A stretch of DNA of 64,000 nt from SIAQ01 sp964484265 (GTDB lineage: Bacteria > Planctomycetota > Planctomycetia > Gemmatales > Gemmataceae): NCBI GenBank assembly GCA_964484265.1, contig CAZAFH010000021.1:1-64000 (forward strand). The letters run 5' to 3'. The position numbers were made by a program, and so were the translations under genes. Shown piece by piece: positions 53,455 to 62,889 of the stretch (position 1 is its first letter; the number at the start of each line of letters is the position of its first letter). A model generated the notes under the pieces. It did not search any database. It saw only the letters and a program-made list of their open reading frames with translations, and was not told the origin of the DNA.

Positions 53455-54348
53455 ATGAGTTTGCAAAAAGTGTTGAAGGGCCGAAAGGGTTTTACCCTGA
53501 TCGAGCTGCTGGTCGTGATCGCGATTATCGCGATTCTGATCGCGTTGCTCGTGCCCGCCGTCCAGAAGGTGCGTGAAGCCGCCGCTCGCACGCAATCGAC
53601 CAACAACGTGAAGAACATCGCGCTGTCATTTGCCATGTTTCACGATGCCAACAAGCGCCTGCCGTTCAATGGCTCGAACACTTCAGTAGGAGGCGTTACT
53701 TACAGCACAGTGGCGACAGCGAGTAAATACACCTCAGGGAGCTGGGCTTTCCAGATTACCCCCTACATTGACCAGACCCCGATTTTCACGGCTGGACCTA
53801 CCGCAGCTGCCACGGCCAGCGGCATCGCGGCTTACATGTGCCCAGGTCGTGGACGTCCTGCGTTCATCGGTACGACTGGTGCGGCCGGTGGCGCTTGGAC
53901 CGACTTTTTCTACAACGCTTACCTGCAAGTAGGATCGGCCGCACCGACGGGTGGCGAAACCGATACGAAGCGTACCATGACGGGCGTAACCGACGGCACC
54001 TCGAACACCGTTTTCGTCGGCCATGGTTACATGCAGCCTTCGCAGTATTCGCTCAACACTTCCATCGCAGGTGTGTCTACTTCGATCTTCACGGGCGGAA
54101 CCACTGGCACCTGCCGCATCGGCGCCGCAGCAGCTACTGCTAGCACGGGTCCGGCTGTTACCCTGATGCGCGATACTCAGGCAACGACCGCGACTGGCAG
54201 CCTTTGGGGTGGTCCTTATGCCCAAGGTGCACTGATGGGCATGGGCGATGGCACGGTCCGCATGTTCCCTTATTCGATGAGCGGAGCTGTTTTCGGAGCG
54301 TTCCTCACCCCGAACAACGGCGAAATCACAACCCTGCCTGATGCGTAA
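53455..54348 (+). CDS. DUF1559 type II pseudopilin-like protein, copy 2
   Basis: A 297-residue protein nearly identical to copy 1 (52137-53030); differences cluster at about residues 70-95 and in a few scattered positions such as PSFIGST versus PAFIGTT. The N-terminal helix and the last 60 or so residues are identical. TCAGGAG seven or so bases before the ATG is shared. Both copies have their own promoter-like leader and terminator, so they can be expressed separately. Confidence 0.93.
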   Translation: MSLQKVLKGRKGFTLIELLVVIAIIAILIALLVPAVQKVREAAARTQSTNNVKNIALSFAMFHDANKRLPFNGSNTSVGGVTYSTVATASKYTSGSWAFQITPYIDQTPIFTAGPTAAATASGIAAYMCPGRGRPAFIGTTGAAGGAWTDFFYNAYLQVGSAAPTGGETDTKRTMTGVTDGTSNTVFVGHGYMQPSQYSLNTSIAGVSTSIFTGGTTGTCRIGAAAATASTGPAVTLMRDTQATTATGSLWGGPYAQGALMGMGDGTVRMFPYSMSGAVFGAFLTPNNGEITTLPDA

Positions 54349-54393
54349 TAGCGAATTCGCTTCATCAGCCATTCGAGCTACTGCGAAAATTCA

Positions 54394-54428
54394 AAGGCGA
54401 GTGCCCTACCTTGGCGCTCGCCTTTTTT
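54394..54428 (+). terminator. Rho-independent terminator of pseudopilin copy 2
   Basis: AAGGCGAG.GCC pairs with GGC.CTCGCCTT, one mismatch pair, 7-base loop, followed by a T-run. Confidence 0.88.
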
Positions 54429-54550
54429 GTTCGACCGCCGCTTGCGGTCATCCTACAAATTATTCGTAGCGGAAGTCGCCCGACTTCCGAAAGCGCCACG
54501 GAAGAATTCTGGCGAGCTCCGCTACATTGAACCGTTCCGAAACTGCGTAT

Positions 54551-55555
54551 TTAATACACATACCGAATCTCGAAGCGGAACAGGTCGCGCTGCCAATAGT
54601 TGCCGGTGAAAGCTCTGCCGTAGCCGGCATAGAAGTCGAGGTTGGCGCCATAGCCCCAGCGGAGGCCGAGGTAGGCGTTCACGGTCGTTTGACCGGAAGC
54701 GTCCTGAATGGTGAAAAGGTCCGGCGAGCTGGCGATCATGGTTTTCCCCCTCAGAACGGTCCAGCCGATGCCTTCGACGACAGGGGCGTACCAGAGCCCG
54801 CTCGATTTTCGCTGTCCCCATGAAGCCCCGATGCCGTAGCGCAGGATATCGCCTGAGAAGTCGGTGCCATTAAGGGGAATCCAGTAGCGGAATTCGCCTT
54901 CGATGAGTAGGTTTTGATTGAATCGATAGGCAGCAAGCAATCCAGGTTCCAGGCTCCAGTGGCCCGTGCCCAGGCTTGCGTCCCTGGCACTGGGCTGGTA
55001 AATTCGCATCAAGACGGTGGCGATGGCTTTTTGGTCATTCCACGTGACGATTTTCATTCCATAGCGCATGTCGCTCGAACCGGATTGGTCGCCATTGATC
55101 TCGCCTGAAAGCCAGCGGTAGGGCGCCTCGACGAAAACGGAAAGCCATGGCGCGATGCGATATTCCGTAAATGTCGTCAAATCCTGGTAGCTGACGCGGG
55201 TCTCTGGAAGTGGGAAACCGACGGCGCCGGGGATTCCGCCCTGCGGGTGGTAGTACTCGGCTCGCATCGGCTGCACGTTGTTCCAGGTCGACTCAAAGCG
55301 CAATCCCATTAGCGAACGCGGGGCAGCTGCATCGATCCATCCCATGAACGATTCGCGGATGCTGAGTTCCGGGTCGGCCGTCTGCGTGGAGGGACTGCTC
55401 ACGCCGGCAAGCGATCCGTTCGGCATGGCCATCGAGCCCATGTTAGGCAGCGAGCCATTGGCGGGCAGGAACCCCTGGGCGCGCGCTGATGCCTGGGCAG
55501 CGAGCATGAGCGCGCCGCACAGAATCCAACGCCACACTTGCCGGCCAATGCGCAT
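54551..55555 (-). CDS. Secreted outer-membrane-type beta-barrel protein of unknown function
   Basis: A 334-residue protein with a signal peptide (RIGRQVWRWILCGALMLAAQ...ARAQ). The rest alternates strands typical of outer-membrane barrels (YRIAPWLSVFVEAPYRWLSG, LLAAYRFNQNLLIEGEFRYW, YLGLRWGYGANLDFYAGYG) and ends RFEIRYVY with aromatic residues near the C-terminus. GAGGCGG upstream of 55555 favours it over the longer frame from 55696. It may be a transporter or structural porin; not assignable. Confidence 0.72.
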   Translation of the reverse strand: MRIGRQVWRWILCGALMLAAQASARAQGFLPANGSLPNMGSMAMPNGSLAGVSSPSTQTADPELSIRESFMGWIDAAAPRSLMGLRFESTWNNVQPMRAEYYHPQGGIPGAVGFPLPETRVSYQDLTTFTEYRIAPWLSVFVEAPYRWLSGEINGDQSGSSDMRYGMKIVTWNDQKAIATVLMRIYQPSARDASLGTGHWSLEPGLLAAYRFNQNLLIEGEFRYWIPLNGTDFSGDILRYGIGASWGQRKSSGLWYAPVVEGIGWTVLRGKTMIASSPDLFTIQDASGQTTVNAYLGLRWGYGANLDFYAGYGRAFTGNYWQRDLFRFEIRYVY

Positions 55556-55816
55556 GCCGCCGCCTCGTTGGTCTCTTGGCTCTTCAACGCGGGGACCATA
55601 CGCGACGCCGGCCATTTTCGCAAGGCCAGCTGGCGAGCCTGATCGTAGGCACTTCGCTGAGCGAGATGGATGGCACTGGCGCTTCAAATCCATCACGCGG
55701 AGCGTGATGGCTGCGGTGGCGCGTAAACTTCGCCCGTTCGGCCGCTTGACTCGTCCACCCGAAGTCTTAATAATTCACTTCACCCACTCTCGCAGCCAAT
55801 TGCACCCGAGCAAGCC

Positions 55817-56776
<960 letters not shown>

Positions 56777-56777
56777 G

Positions 56778-57476
56778 CTACGGCAAATCGATCAGCATCA
56801 ATTCCGCATCGGAGGCGGCGCGAATTCTTACCTCGCTGAGGTCCGATATCGCTAGGCCGTCGCCCGTTTTCAGTGCGATCGTTTCCGCGATGACGTCGCC
56901 GCGCAGCACCTGGAGCCAGGCGTGACGGTCCGGCGCGAGTCGATAGGGCAGGTCGCGATTGGCGTCCAAATCCGCAAGCAGAATCAACGCGTTTTGCTGA
57001 ATCGCCAACGAGTCGGATCGGCCATCGGGCGAGACGATTGTCTGCCAGGCGTTTTTTCGCGCGACTGGTTGGAACGCTTTTTGGTCGTAGCTGGGAGCGT
57101 GGCCACGACGATCGGGGAACAGCCAAATCTGGTAGAAATGAACGGGCTTCGTAACGGAGGGATTGAATTCGCTGTGCTCGATTCCCGTGCCGGCCGTGAT
57201 GCGTTGCACTTCGCCCGGATGCATGACGGCCTCGTGCCCGAGTGAATCGCGGTGCTGCAAGGCGCCTTCAAGGACGTAGGAAAGAATCTCCATGTCGCGA
57301 TGCGGATGCGTGTCGAAGCCCTGGGCCGGGGCGACACGATCCTCGTTCATGACGCGCAGCACGCGGAAGCCATTGTGTGCCGGGTCGCGATAGTCGGCAA
57401 AGGAGAAGGTATGCCAGCTGTCAAGCCAGCCGTGGTCGCCGTGGCCACGGTCGCCAGCTTTGCGAATAGTCAGCAT
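56778..57476 (-). CDS. Pirin-family protein
   Basis: A 232-residue bicupin. The N-terminal GWLDSWHTFSFADYRDPAHNGFRVLRV-type opening and the metal ligands HPHRDMEIL (two histidines), then an HxE set within GTGIEHSEFN, are pirin hallmarks (here read as FDTHPHRDMEI and GTGIEHSE). Some relatives are quercetin dioxygenases; others regulate. The start at 57476 follows GGGGGGA at a good distance; the longer frame to 57608 is not needed. It converges with prs. Confidence 0.88.
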   Translation of the reverse strand: MLTIRKAGDRGHGDHGWLDSWHTFSFADYRDPAHNGFRVLRVMNEDRVAPAQGFDTHPHRDMEILSYVLEGALQHRDSLGHEAVMHPGEVQRITAGTGIEHSEFNPSVTKPVHFYQIWLFPDRRGHAPSYDQKAFQPVARKNAWQTIVSPDGRSDSLAIQQNALILLADLDANRDLPYRLAPDRHAWLQVLRGDVIAETIALKTGDGLAISDLSEVRIRAASDAELMLIDLP

Positions 57477-57516
57477 AGATCGTTCCCCCCTATTTCGAGC
57501 CGCCCCCAACAGAACA

Positions 57517-58128
57517 TCATCCGACGAGCTTTCGCGTGATCTCGGCGACGTGTTTGCCCTGAAAACGAGCGATGGCGAGTTCATTGGCGGTGGGCTGGCG
57601 CGATCCATCGCCGCCGGCGAGCGTGCCCGCTCCGTAGGGCGAGCCGCCAGTGATTTCGTTCATGTTCACCAGCTCCTGGCACGAGTAAGGCACGCCGACG
57701 ATGATCATGCCCTGATGCAGAAGCGTCGTGTGGAAGCTGGTGATGGTCGTTTCCTGCCCGCCGTGCTGCGTGCCTGTGGACACGAAAACGCTGCCGACTT
57801 TGCCGATCAGCGCGCCTTTCGCCCACAGTCCGCCGGTCTGGTCGAGGAAGTTGCGCATCTGCGAGGCCATGTTTCCGAACCGAGTCGGCGTGCCGAAGAT
57901 GATCGCGTCGGCGTCCACGAGTTGCTGTGGCTGAGCGACGGGAATATGTGCAAACGCCTGGCGCGCGGCTTTCGCGCCGGATTTTTCCAGGGCGGCGTCA
58001 GGCATCAGTTCGGCGACTTGATACACCGAAACCTCCGCGCCGGCGACTTGCTTCGCACCCTCAGCGACCGCCTCGGCCATGCGATAAACGTGTCCATAGG
58101 TGCTATAGAAAATAACCTGAATCTTCAT
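57517..58128 (-). CDS. wrbA: NAD(P)H:quinone oxidoreductase, WrbA type
   Basis: A 203-residue flavodoxin-fold protein. FYSTYGHVYRMAEAVAEGA binds the FMN phosphate; DADAIIFGTPTRFGNMASQMRNFLDQTGGLW and GSVFVSTGTQHGGQETTI are WrbA-specific FMN-site blocks (shown in part). It reduces quinones by two electrons, protecting against redox cycling. It sits 40 bases upstream of the pirin gene on the same strand, so the two may form a stress operon. Confidence 0.94.
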   Translation of the reverse strand: MKIQVIFYSTYGHVYRMAEAVAEGAKQVAGAEVSVYQVAELMPDAALEKSGAKAARQAFAHIPVAQPQQLVDADAIIFGTPTRFGNMASQMRNFLDQTGGLWAKGALIGKVGSVFVSTGTQHGGQETTITSFHTTLLHQGMIIVGVPYSCQELVNMNEITGGSPYGAGTLAGGDGSRQPTANELAIARFQGKHVAEITRKLVG

Positions 58129-58163
58129 GGGATGCTCCGTCGAGATGGGGTGAAAAACATTTC

Positions 58164-58243
58164 GGCGAGCCAGGAGCGCGAGCGACTGGAGGGAGCAAAA
58201 GATTCACTGTGTCACCTCAAGTCGGTCACGCTCCCGGCTCGCC
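58164..58243. repeat. Inverted repeat of the GGCGAGCC family
   Basis: Arms 58164-58185 and 58222-58243 pair with a few mismatches. The same arm sequence (GGCGAGCC.GGAGCG) recurs at 60019-60098, at 62953-62977 and, worn, at about 4970-5040. Confidence 0.7.
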
Positions 58244-58320
58244 AACAGGACAAAACTTCGGCCCTGGTCAATTCTATGCATTAGTCTTCGCGGCGGGCGG
58301 AACGCTGGAGGCCCGTGGGA

Positions 58321-59163
58321 CTAAGGGGACCGGTCCCACCGAGGAGATAGATCACTGCGCATGACACTGGTCTCGGTCCAGCTGCAGTCGCCGTTAACTG
58401 CGCATAGGAACAACGTCAGCAGCGCGGCAGCCTTCGGGATCACCCTGGGCTTGCCGAACGTCATCGCCAAGCCGATGAACCCTGTGATTACTGCGACGGG
58501 AATCAAGAAGAAGCCATAGCCGAGGCCGCTTTCGCGTTGGATATTCTCGAATCGTCCGTTGCCTTTCCACCACGCGTCTCTCGCTTTATCATATCTATCG
58601 GACTGAGCCTTGATGCTGATCGCGGCGGTGATCCCCAACCCGATTGCCGTCATGATGAACAACAATCCCAAGGGCTGGCGCCATCGGTGCCATTCGGGCA
58701 CGGCCCAGGGGCCTTGCTCCTTCACCTTCATCTCGTAGCACGGCGGGCAGATCATCACCAGCATCGTGTGTCCTGATCCCACCGGGCAATCCGTTTTGCC
58801 TACCTGTTCCTCGGCAATCGCCTTGCCGCAGAAGTAGCAGCGCGGCTGGCCCTGGGTTCCCTTGCTGCTATCGAGCACCTCCGACGGCGGAAGACGAGGC
58901 GGTTGCGGCGCCGGCTTTTGTCCCCTCTCCTTGATCTTGTGGCACGCCGGACAGATCATCACCAGGATCGTCTGCCCATATCCGACATCGTAGTCCGTCT
59001 TTCGAATCTGCTCCTCGGCAATTGCTTTGCCGCAAAAATAGCAGCGTGGTCTTCCCTCGGTTCCGGTGCCGCTTTCGAGCACCTCCGGCGGAGGCGGCGG
59101 CGGTGGAGTAGGTGGCTGCGGTGGCGGGCGATACGGCGGCGTGTAGGGTCGGTAGTGTGCCAT
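58321..59163 (-). CDS. Proline-rich double zinc-knuckle membrane protein
   Basis: A 280-residue protein of unknown family. A proline-rich start (about 1-27) is followed by two copies of a module of about 64 residues. Each has a C-x2-C (RCYFCGKAIAEEQ) and a second C-x2-C/H (ICPACH or ICPPCY), enough for one zinc each. Two membrane segments follow (about 170-190 and 222-245). The duplication is recent-looking, with long identical blocks. It may be a membrane-tethered zinc adaptor. Confidence 0.7.
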   Translation of the reverse strand: MAHYRPYTPPYRPPPQPPTPPPPPPPEVLESGTGTEGRPRCYFCGKAIAEEQIRKTDYDVGYGQTILVMICPACHKIKERGQKPAPQPPRLPPSEVLDSSKGTQGQPRCYFCGKAIAEEQVGKTDCPVGSGHTMLVMICPPCYEMKVKEQGPWAVPEWHRWRQPLGLLFIMTAIGLGITAAISIKAQSDRYDKARDAWWKGNGRFENIQRESGLGYGFFLIPVAVITGFIGLAMTFGKPRVIPKAAALLTLFLCAVNGDCSWTETSVMRSDLSPRWDRSP

Positions 59164-59299
59164 GGCGGTGATCCTTGTAATTTATTTCTGGGCGGGGGCT
59201 CCAATTCAGACCGCGAGGAGATGGAGTTTAATACTTCCGCGAAAGCTGGGGCGCGGCCCAAGAAGGGGATTGATGGTGCGTCGCCGTTGCGTGAGAACA

Positions 59300-59374
59300 G
59301 TCGGGGTGACAGGATTCGAACCTGCGACTTCGTGGTCCCAAACCACGCGCTCTAGCCAAGCTGAGCTACACCCC
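59300..59374 (-). tRNA. tRNA-Pro (anticodon TGG)
   Basis: A 75-base cloverleaf. Acceptor CGGGGTG pairs with CACCCCG; D-arm GCTC/GAGC; anticodon stem CGTGG/CCACG with loop TTTGGGA gives anticodon TGG; T-arm contains GGTTCGAATCC. CCA is not encoded. No second copy of its 3' end was noticed in the window. Confidence 0.95.
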
Positions 59375-59403
59375 GGTGTGTGGCAATTCTTCTGTATATT
59401 GAT

Positions 59404-59916
59404 TTACTTAATCAAGCGGAAGGAGTCCAGGAACAGCGAAATCTCTTTGGATGCAAGAACCGGAGCCGGACCGAGCGCGAGGATCTGGTACACGCGCCGA
59501 TCCACCACGTAGATGCGCATCCGCACGATCACGACGCCCGCTTTCTCGATCGCAAAATCGCGGCCCGGATGACCACCAAGCAGGGTCGCTTTTTCGTCCT
59601 TGGCCAAGCCAGCAACACTGGCGACGGCGCCGTCGCGAGCCTGATCGAGCCGCTTTTGCACGGTGCTTGACTTTACGTCCGCTTCGGGAAAGTCGCAATA
59701 GCTCACCACGCATGCGAGATCTTTCTTGTTCTCGGCGATGAACTTAGTCACCTTGAGCAAGCCGACAAACTGCGACCGCTCGGCGGGCGTCCCTGGCAGG
59801 CTGATGCTGAATCGACCGGCCTTTGAAGTGAACGTCATCCATCCTGCGGGCGCCGCTTCCTGACTTGCTGCCATGAGCGACGTCAGCAAAATCAACCACG
59901 GCAGCGCGTTCAACAT
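59404..59916 (-). CDS. Small secreted protein of unknown function
   Basis: A 170-residue protein with a signal peptide (MLNALPWLILLTSLMAASQEA). The mature part, GWMTFTSKAGRFSISLPGTP and later YVVDRRVYQILALGP and SLFLDSFRLI, has the beta-alpha-beta look of a PsbP/Mog1-like fold, which is a weak resemblance. Function unknown. An upstream TTG (59937) gives an alternative start. Confidence 0.65.
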   Translation of the reverse strand: MLNALPWLILLTSLMAASQEAAPAGWMTFTSKAGRFSISLPGTPAERSQFVGLLKVTKFIAENKKDLACVVSYCDFPEADVKSSTVQKRLDQARDGAVASVAGLAKDEKATLLGGHPGRDFAIEKAGVVIVRMRIYVVDRRVYQILALGPAPVLASKEISLFLDSFRLIK

Positions 59917-59958
59917 GCTGACACCGCTCAGCCACAAGGAGGTTCGCTCAAAACAGAC

Positions 59959-59985
59959 AACGCCAGGGATTGGTTCCCTGGCGTT
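59959..59985 (-). terminator. Strong hairpin, likely parB terminator
   Basis: AACGCCAGGGA pairs perfectly with TCCCTGGCGTT (11 bp, 5-base loop). On the minus strand, the direction of parB and the secreted-protein gene, GTCTGTTTT follows. It lies between them. Confidence 0.7.
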
Positions 59986-60018
59986 ATTGTATGGGTTGAC
60001 GGTTTCAAGAATATGCTA

Positions 60019-60098
60019 GGCGAGCCGGGTGCGTTAGCGACCGAAGGAAACACGCGGCTATTATCCATTCCTCGAGTCGCTCACGCTCCTGGCTCGCC
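60019..60098. repeat. Inverted repeat of the GGCGAGCC family
   Basis: Arms 60019-60043 and 60073-60098 pair imperfectly and carry the same core as 58164-58243. It ends nine bases before the parB stop codon. Confidence 0.7.
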
Positions 60099-60106
60099 GA
60101 GTAAAA

Positions 60107-60982
60107 CTATCGCCGCAGGACTTCGAGGAGGCGTTCGAAGTCGTCGTTGCTGTCGAAGCGGAGGATGATTTGGCCCTTGTCTTTCGCCTTGAGTTTGATC
60201 TCGACGAAAGTCGAGAGCTTCTGTTTCAATTCATCCTCGACACCCTTCACATGCGCGGTCTTCTGTGGGGATGTCGAGGTAGCGCTTGTCCCATTCGTTT
60301 CGGTATCGGAATCCGCGGCGCCGTCGCGTTGTTCGCGAATCAGCGTCTCGGCAGCCTTCACGCTCAGGCCCATGCCGACGATCTGCTTGAACATTGCGAC
60401 CTGGCGTTCCTTGTTCTTGATGCCCTTGAGCAGTTTCGCGTGGGCCTCGCTGATCTGGTTCAGGCGAACGCCGTCCTGCACTTCTGGGGCGAGTTCCAAA
60501 AGGTTCACAAGGTTGGTAATCGACGACCGCGCGAGCCCCAGGCGCTGCGCGAGTTGCTCGTGGTTCAAGCCGAATCGTTCGATGTAGTCGCGAAAGCCTT
60601 GTGCCTTTTCGATCGGGTTCAGATCGCTGCGCTGTATGTTCTCCGAAAGCGCCGCCTCGAATGCCTGCTGATCGTTGAAATCAACGATACGGATCGGCAC
60701 GGCGGACAACCCCGCCTCCTGCGCGGCACGCAGCCGGCGTTCGCCCGCGATCAACTGGTAGTGATCGCCCAACGGCCGAACGACGAGCGGCTGGAGAATG
60801 CCGTGCGACTTGACGCTGGCACAGAGGGCGGCGATTTCGTCCTTGTCAAAGTGCTTGCGGGGCTGAAACGGATTCTGCTGAATGCGATCGAGCGCGACCT
60901 CGCCTGTCGGTTCGGCGACGGCGGTGTCGCCGACTCCGCCCAAGAGGGCATCGAGTCCGCGGCCGAGACGTTTCTTTTCCAT
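60107..60982 (-). CDS. parB: ParB/RepB/Spo0J-family partition protein
   Basis: A 291-residue ParB. It begins KKRLGRGLDALLGG, typical for chromosomal ParB. The CTP-binding domain shows NPFQPRKHFD, GILQPLVVRPLG and the GERRLRAA box, then ENIQRSDLNPIEKAQGF; a helix-turn-helix follows (HEQLAQRLGLARSSITNLVNLL) and a C-terminal dimer domain. It binds parS and loads SMC. AAGGAGG just upstream fixes the start at 60982; the longer frame to 61273 is translated from a repeat. parA is not in the window. Confidence 0.94.
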   Translation of the reverse strand: MEKKRLGRGLDALLGGVGDTAVAEPTGEVALDRIQQNPFQPRKHFDKDEIAALCASVKSHGILQPLVVRPLGDHYQLIAGERRLRAAQEAGLSAVPIRIVDFNDQQAFEAALSENIQRSDLNPIEKAQGFRDYIERFGLNHEQLAQRLGLARSSITNLVNLLELAPEVQDGVRLNQISEAHAKLLKGIKNKERQVAMFKQIVGMGLSVKAAETLIREQRDGAADSDTETNGTSATSTSPQKTAHVKGVEDELKQKLSTFVEIKLKAKDKGQIILRFDSNDDFERLLEVLRR

Positions 60983-61117
60983 GATCGTTCCTCCTTGAAC
61001 GTTGTTTTGTAATTTGCCGGGGCGGACCCTAACAAAGCGTGCATTCGAAAACAAGGTCGCAATGCAAATATACGACACGCGGTGGAGATTATCGCATTTG
61101 CCGACGGACCGAAACAT

Positions 61118-61206
61118 TTCCGAGCCGCGACCGTGAGGGAGCGGCCAGCCGGATACCTTGCCGGAACAGATTTTGTCGGCCGCTCCCTCACGGTCGCGGC
61201 TCGGAA
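61118..61206. repeat. Perfect 29-bp inverted repeat
   Basis: Arms 61118-61146 and 61178-61206 are exact reverse complements around a 31-base centre. The arms contain CGAGCCGCGACCGTGAGGG. When translated it gives the artefactual N-terminal extension of the longest parB frame. Confidence 0.85.
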
Positions 61207-61246
61207 AGGCGTCAATGTCACCCGTCGAAGGTATAGTCGGCCCGAA

Positions 61247-61262
61247 TGTTCCGCGCGGAACA
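61247..61262. promoter_or_regulatory. parS-like 16-bp palindrome
   Basis: TGTTCCGCGCGGAACA is a perfect palindrome. The outer ten bases agree with the general parS form (TGTTNCACGTGNAACA); the centre is GCGC instead of ACGT. It lies 265 bases upstream of parB. Chromosomal parS sites often lie near parB. Confidence 0.45.
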
Positions 61263-61486
61263 GTCGTTGGCATCGACCCAAATTGTGCAGCCGATGCATT
61301 CGGAATCGTAGCACTGGCGCCTATATATCCCGCAGTTGACGGACTCGGGAGCGTCGATAAAGGAAAAGCAAACTGCTCTTTTTTTTCACAAAAGGAATGG
61401 TGTAAGATTCACCCATCGAACGAACGGAACCGTTCGACCCAGGCCGGGAACACGGATGTCTCCAGGCTGACCGCGAAGAGGACGCG

Positions 61487-61606
61487 ATGATTTCCACTCT
61501 CACTGAATCACACCCATTCATTGATCGACTCACTCCGACGCACGCGCGAATTTCTTCATCTCCTGAAACACGAAGCAAGGCCAATGGCTTGCTGAAGCGT
61601 GTTTAG
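61487..61606 (+). CDS. Possible small protein or leader peptide
   Basis: A 39-residue frame (MISTLTESHPFIDRL...) with GAGGA seven bases before the ATG. No family match and no membrane segment. It lies 144 bases ahead of the PseG-like gene on the same strand. It could be a leader or a chance frame. Confidence 0.3.
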   Translation: MISTLTESHPFIDRLTPTHARISSSPETRSKANGLLKRV

Positions 61607-61750
61607 GCGAACTTCCTGAAAGACGAAAGAACTCTGCCCAGGGCCGACCCCAGGCCCTTCCGTGCTCCGTGCGCTTGCGGGCGTCAATCCCCGTTGTAAG
61701 GTCGGCTGCGCCGTCGTGCGTGGTGCCGAAACTACTGGAAGGAATCAAGA

Positions 61751-62857
61751 ATGAGTCGCGAACCGATCATTGTGCGAGTTGATGCGAATAGCGAGACGGG
61801 CTACGAGCGAATCGCGCGGAACATGATATTCGCCGCCGCGGTGCAGCGCCGCCGTCGGCCGGTCTATTTCTTGTCGAATCTCGAACCGGCCTCGCTGGCG
61901 ATGAGCATCAAGCGTGGAGGCAACAACTGGATCGCCGCCAACAACCGCGTCGGTTCGAGCGACGACGCGACGCAGGTCCTCCGCGAGATTCGCCGCCTGA
62001 AACCTGCCGCAGTGTTCGTCGATGACCCCAACGCCGGGTCGGATTACCTCGCGGAGATCGCATCCGCCGGCGTCCTGCTGGGCGCGATCGATCATGGCGC
62101 GGCTGTGCATTTCCCGACGAATCTTCTCGTCAATCCGCTGCTCGGCCCGAGCCGCGACATCTACGAACACGACACCGACACCCAGGTCCTGCTAGGCAAG
62201 CGTTTCGCGATGGTGCGGCCCGAGATTCGCCGGCAGCGGCCGATGCGCTCGCAGGAACCGCCCCCGATCGCCACTCAGAATGGCACGATCATAAGCAGCC
62301 AGTACCGCGTGCTCCTCGCCCTCGGAGAAGACGATCCGAATCTCAAGACGATCGAGCTGGCCAAAACCCTGGCGAACGCGCCGCGCGTCGGCAAGATCGA
62401 CATCGTCGTTCGCCGGGAACACACCCAGCTCGAAGAAATCCGCGCCATGGTGGAGTCGCACAAAGAGCTGATGACGCTCGCGCTCGAACCCGCCGAGATC
62501 GCGAACCGCATCATCCGCTGCCATTTCGCGCTCACCTCCGGCAGCGGCTGGTCGCTCGAACTGGCGTGCGTCGGCGTGCCCCAGCTCCTCCTGCTCCAGA
62601 ACGAAGCACATTGGCCGAACGCTCAACGGCTAGAGGATGAGGGCGCCGCCAGCGTGCTCGGTTGGCATGAGAATGTCTCGATGCAGACGATCCGCCAGGG
62701 CGTTCAGAATCTCATCGCCGACGCGCTCGACCGCAAGTCGATGGCGCGTTGCGGTCGAAAGCTGATCGATGGCCGCGGGCCCGATCGGCTCGTCAACGCC
62801 ATGGAGATCATGCTCGCGCCGATGTACCGCGAGGAGACCCTGGCGAACGCCGCATGA
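61751..62857 (+). CDS. PseG-like UDP-sugar hydrolase/glycosyltransferase-28-fold protein
   Basis: A 368-residue GT-B-fold protein. IIVRVDANSETGYERIARNM at the start resembles the RADAS...GHVMRC opening of PseG (UDP-2,4-diacetamido-trideoxy-altropyranose hydrolase), and FALTSGSGWSLELACVGVPQLLL with QNEAHWPNAQRLEDEGAASVLGW is the MurG-type C-terminal donor site. The GH of the usual GTGH motif is changed to GY, so PseG catalysis is uncertain. No other pseudaminate genes are near. A GGAAGGA precedes the start. Confidence 0.7.
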   Translation: MSREPIIVRVDANSETGYERIARNMIFAAAVQRRRRPVYFLSNLEPASLAMSIKRGGNNWIAANNRVGSSDDATQVLREIRRLKPAAVFVDDPNAGSDYLAEIASAGVLLGAIDHGAAVHFPTNLLVNPLLGPSRDIYEHDTDTQVLLGKRFAMVRPEIRRQRPMRSQEPPPIATQNGTIISSQYRVLLALGEDDPNLKTIELAKTLANAPRVGKIDIVVRREHTQLEEIRAMVESHKELMTLALEPAEIANRIIRCHFALTSGSGWSLELACVGVPQLLLLQNEAHWPNAQRLEDEGAASVLGWHENVSMQTIRQGVQNLIADALDRKSMARCGRKLIDGRGPDRLVNAMEIMLAPMYREETLANAA

Positions 62858-62889
62858 CGGCGCTGAATGTTAATCGACGTGATCGGCGA

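Larger units (their letters stand above)
60983..61750. other. Divergent region upstream of parB
   Basis: A 768-base gap holding a perfect 29-bp inverted repeat (61118-61206), a parS-like palindrome (61247-61262) and a possible 39-codon ORF (61487-61606). I see nothing else I can support. Confidence 0.5.

Noticed and set aside
59300..59374. tRNA-Pro as a second integration site
   Set aside because: I found no repeated 3'-end copy and no integrase-like frame near it.
60983..61273. 97-residue N-terminal extension of ParB
   Set aside because: It is translated from a perfect inverted repeat and a palindrome; the strong ribosome-binding site and the canonical ParB start are at 60982.
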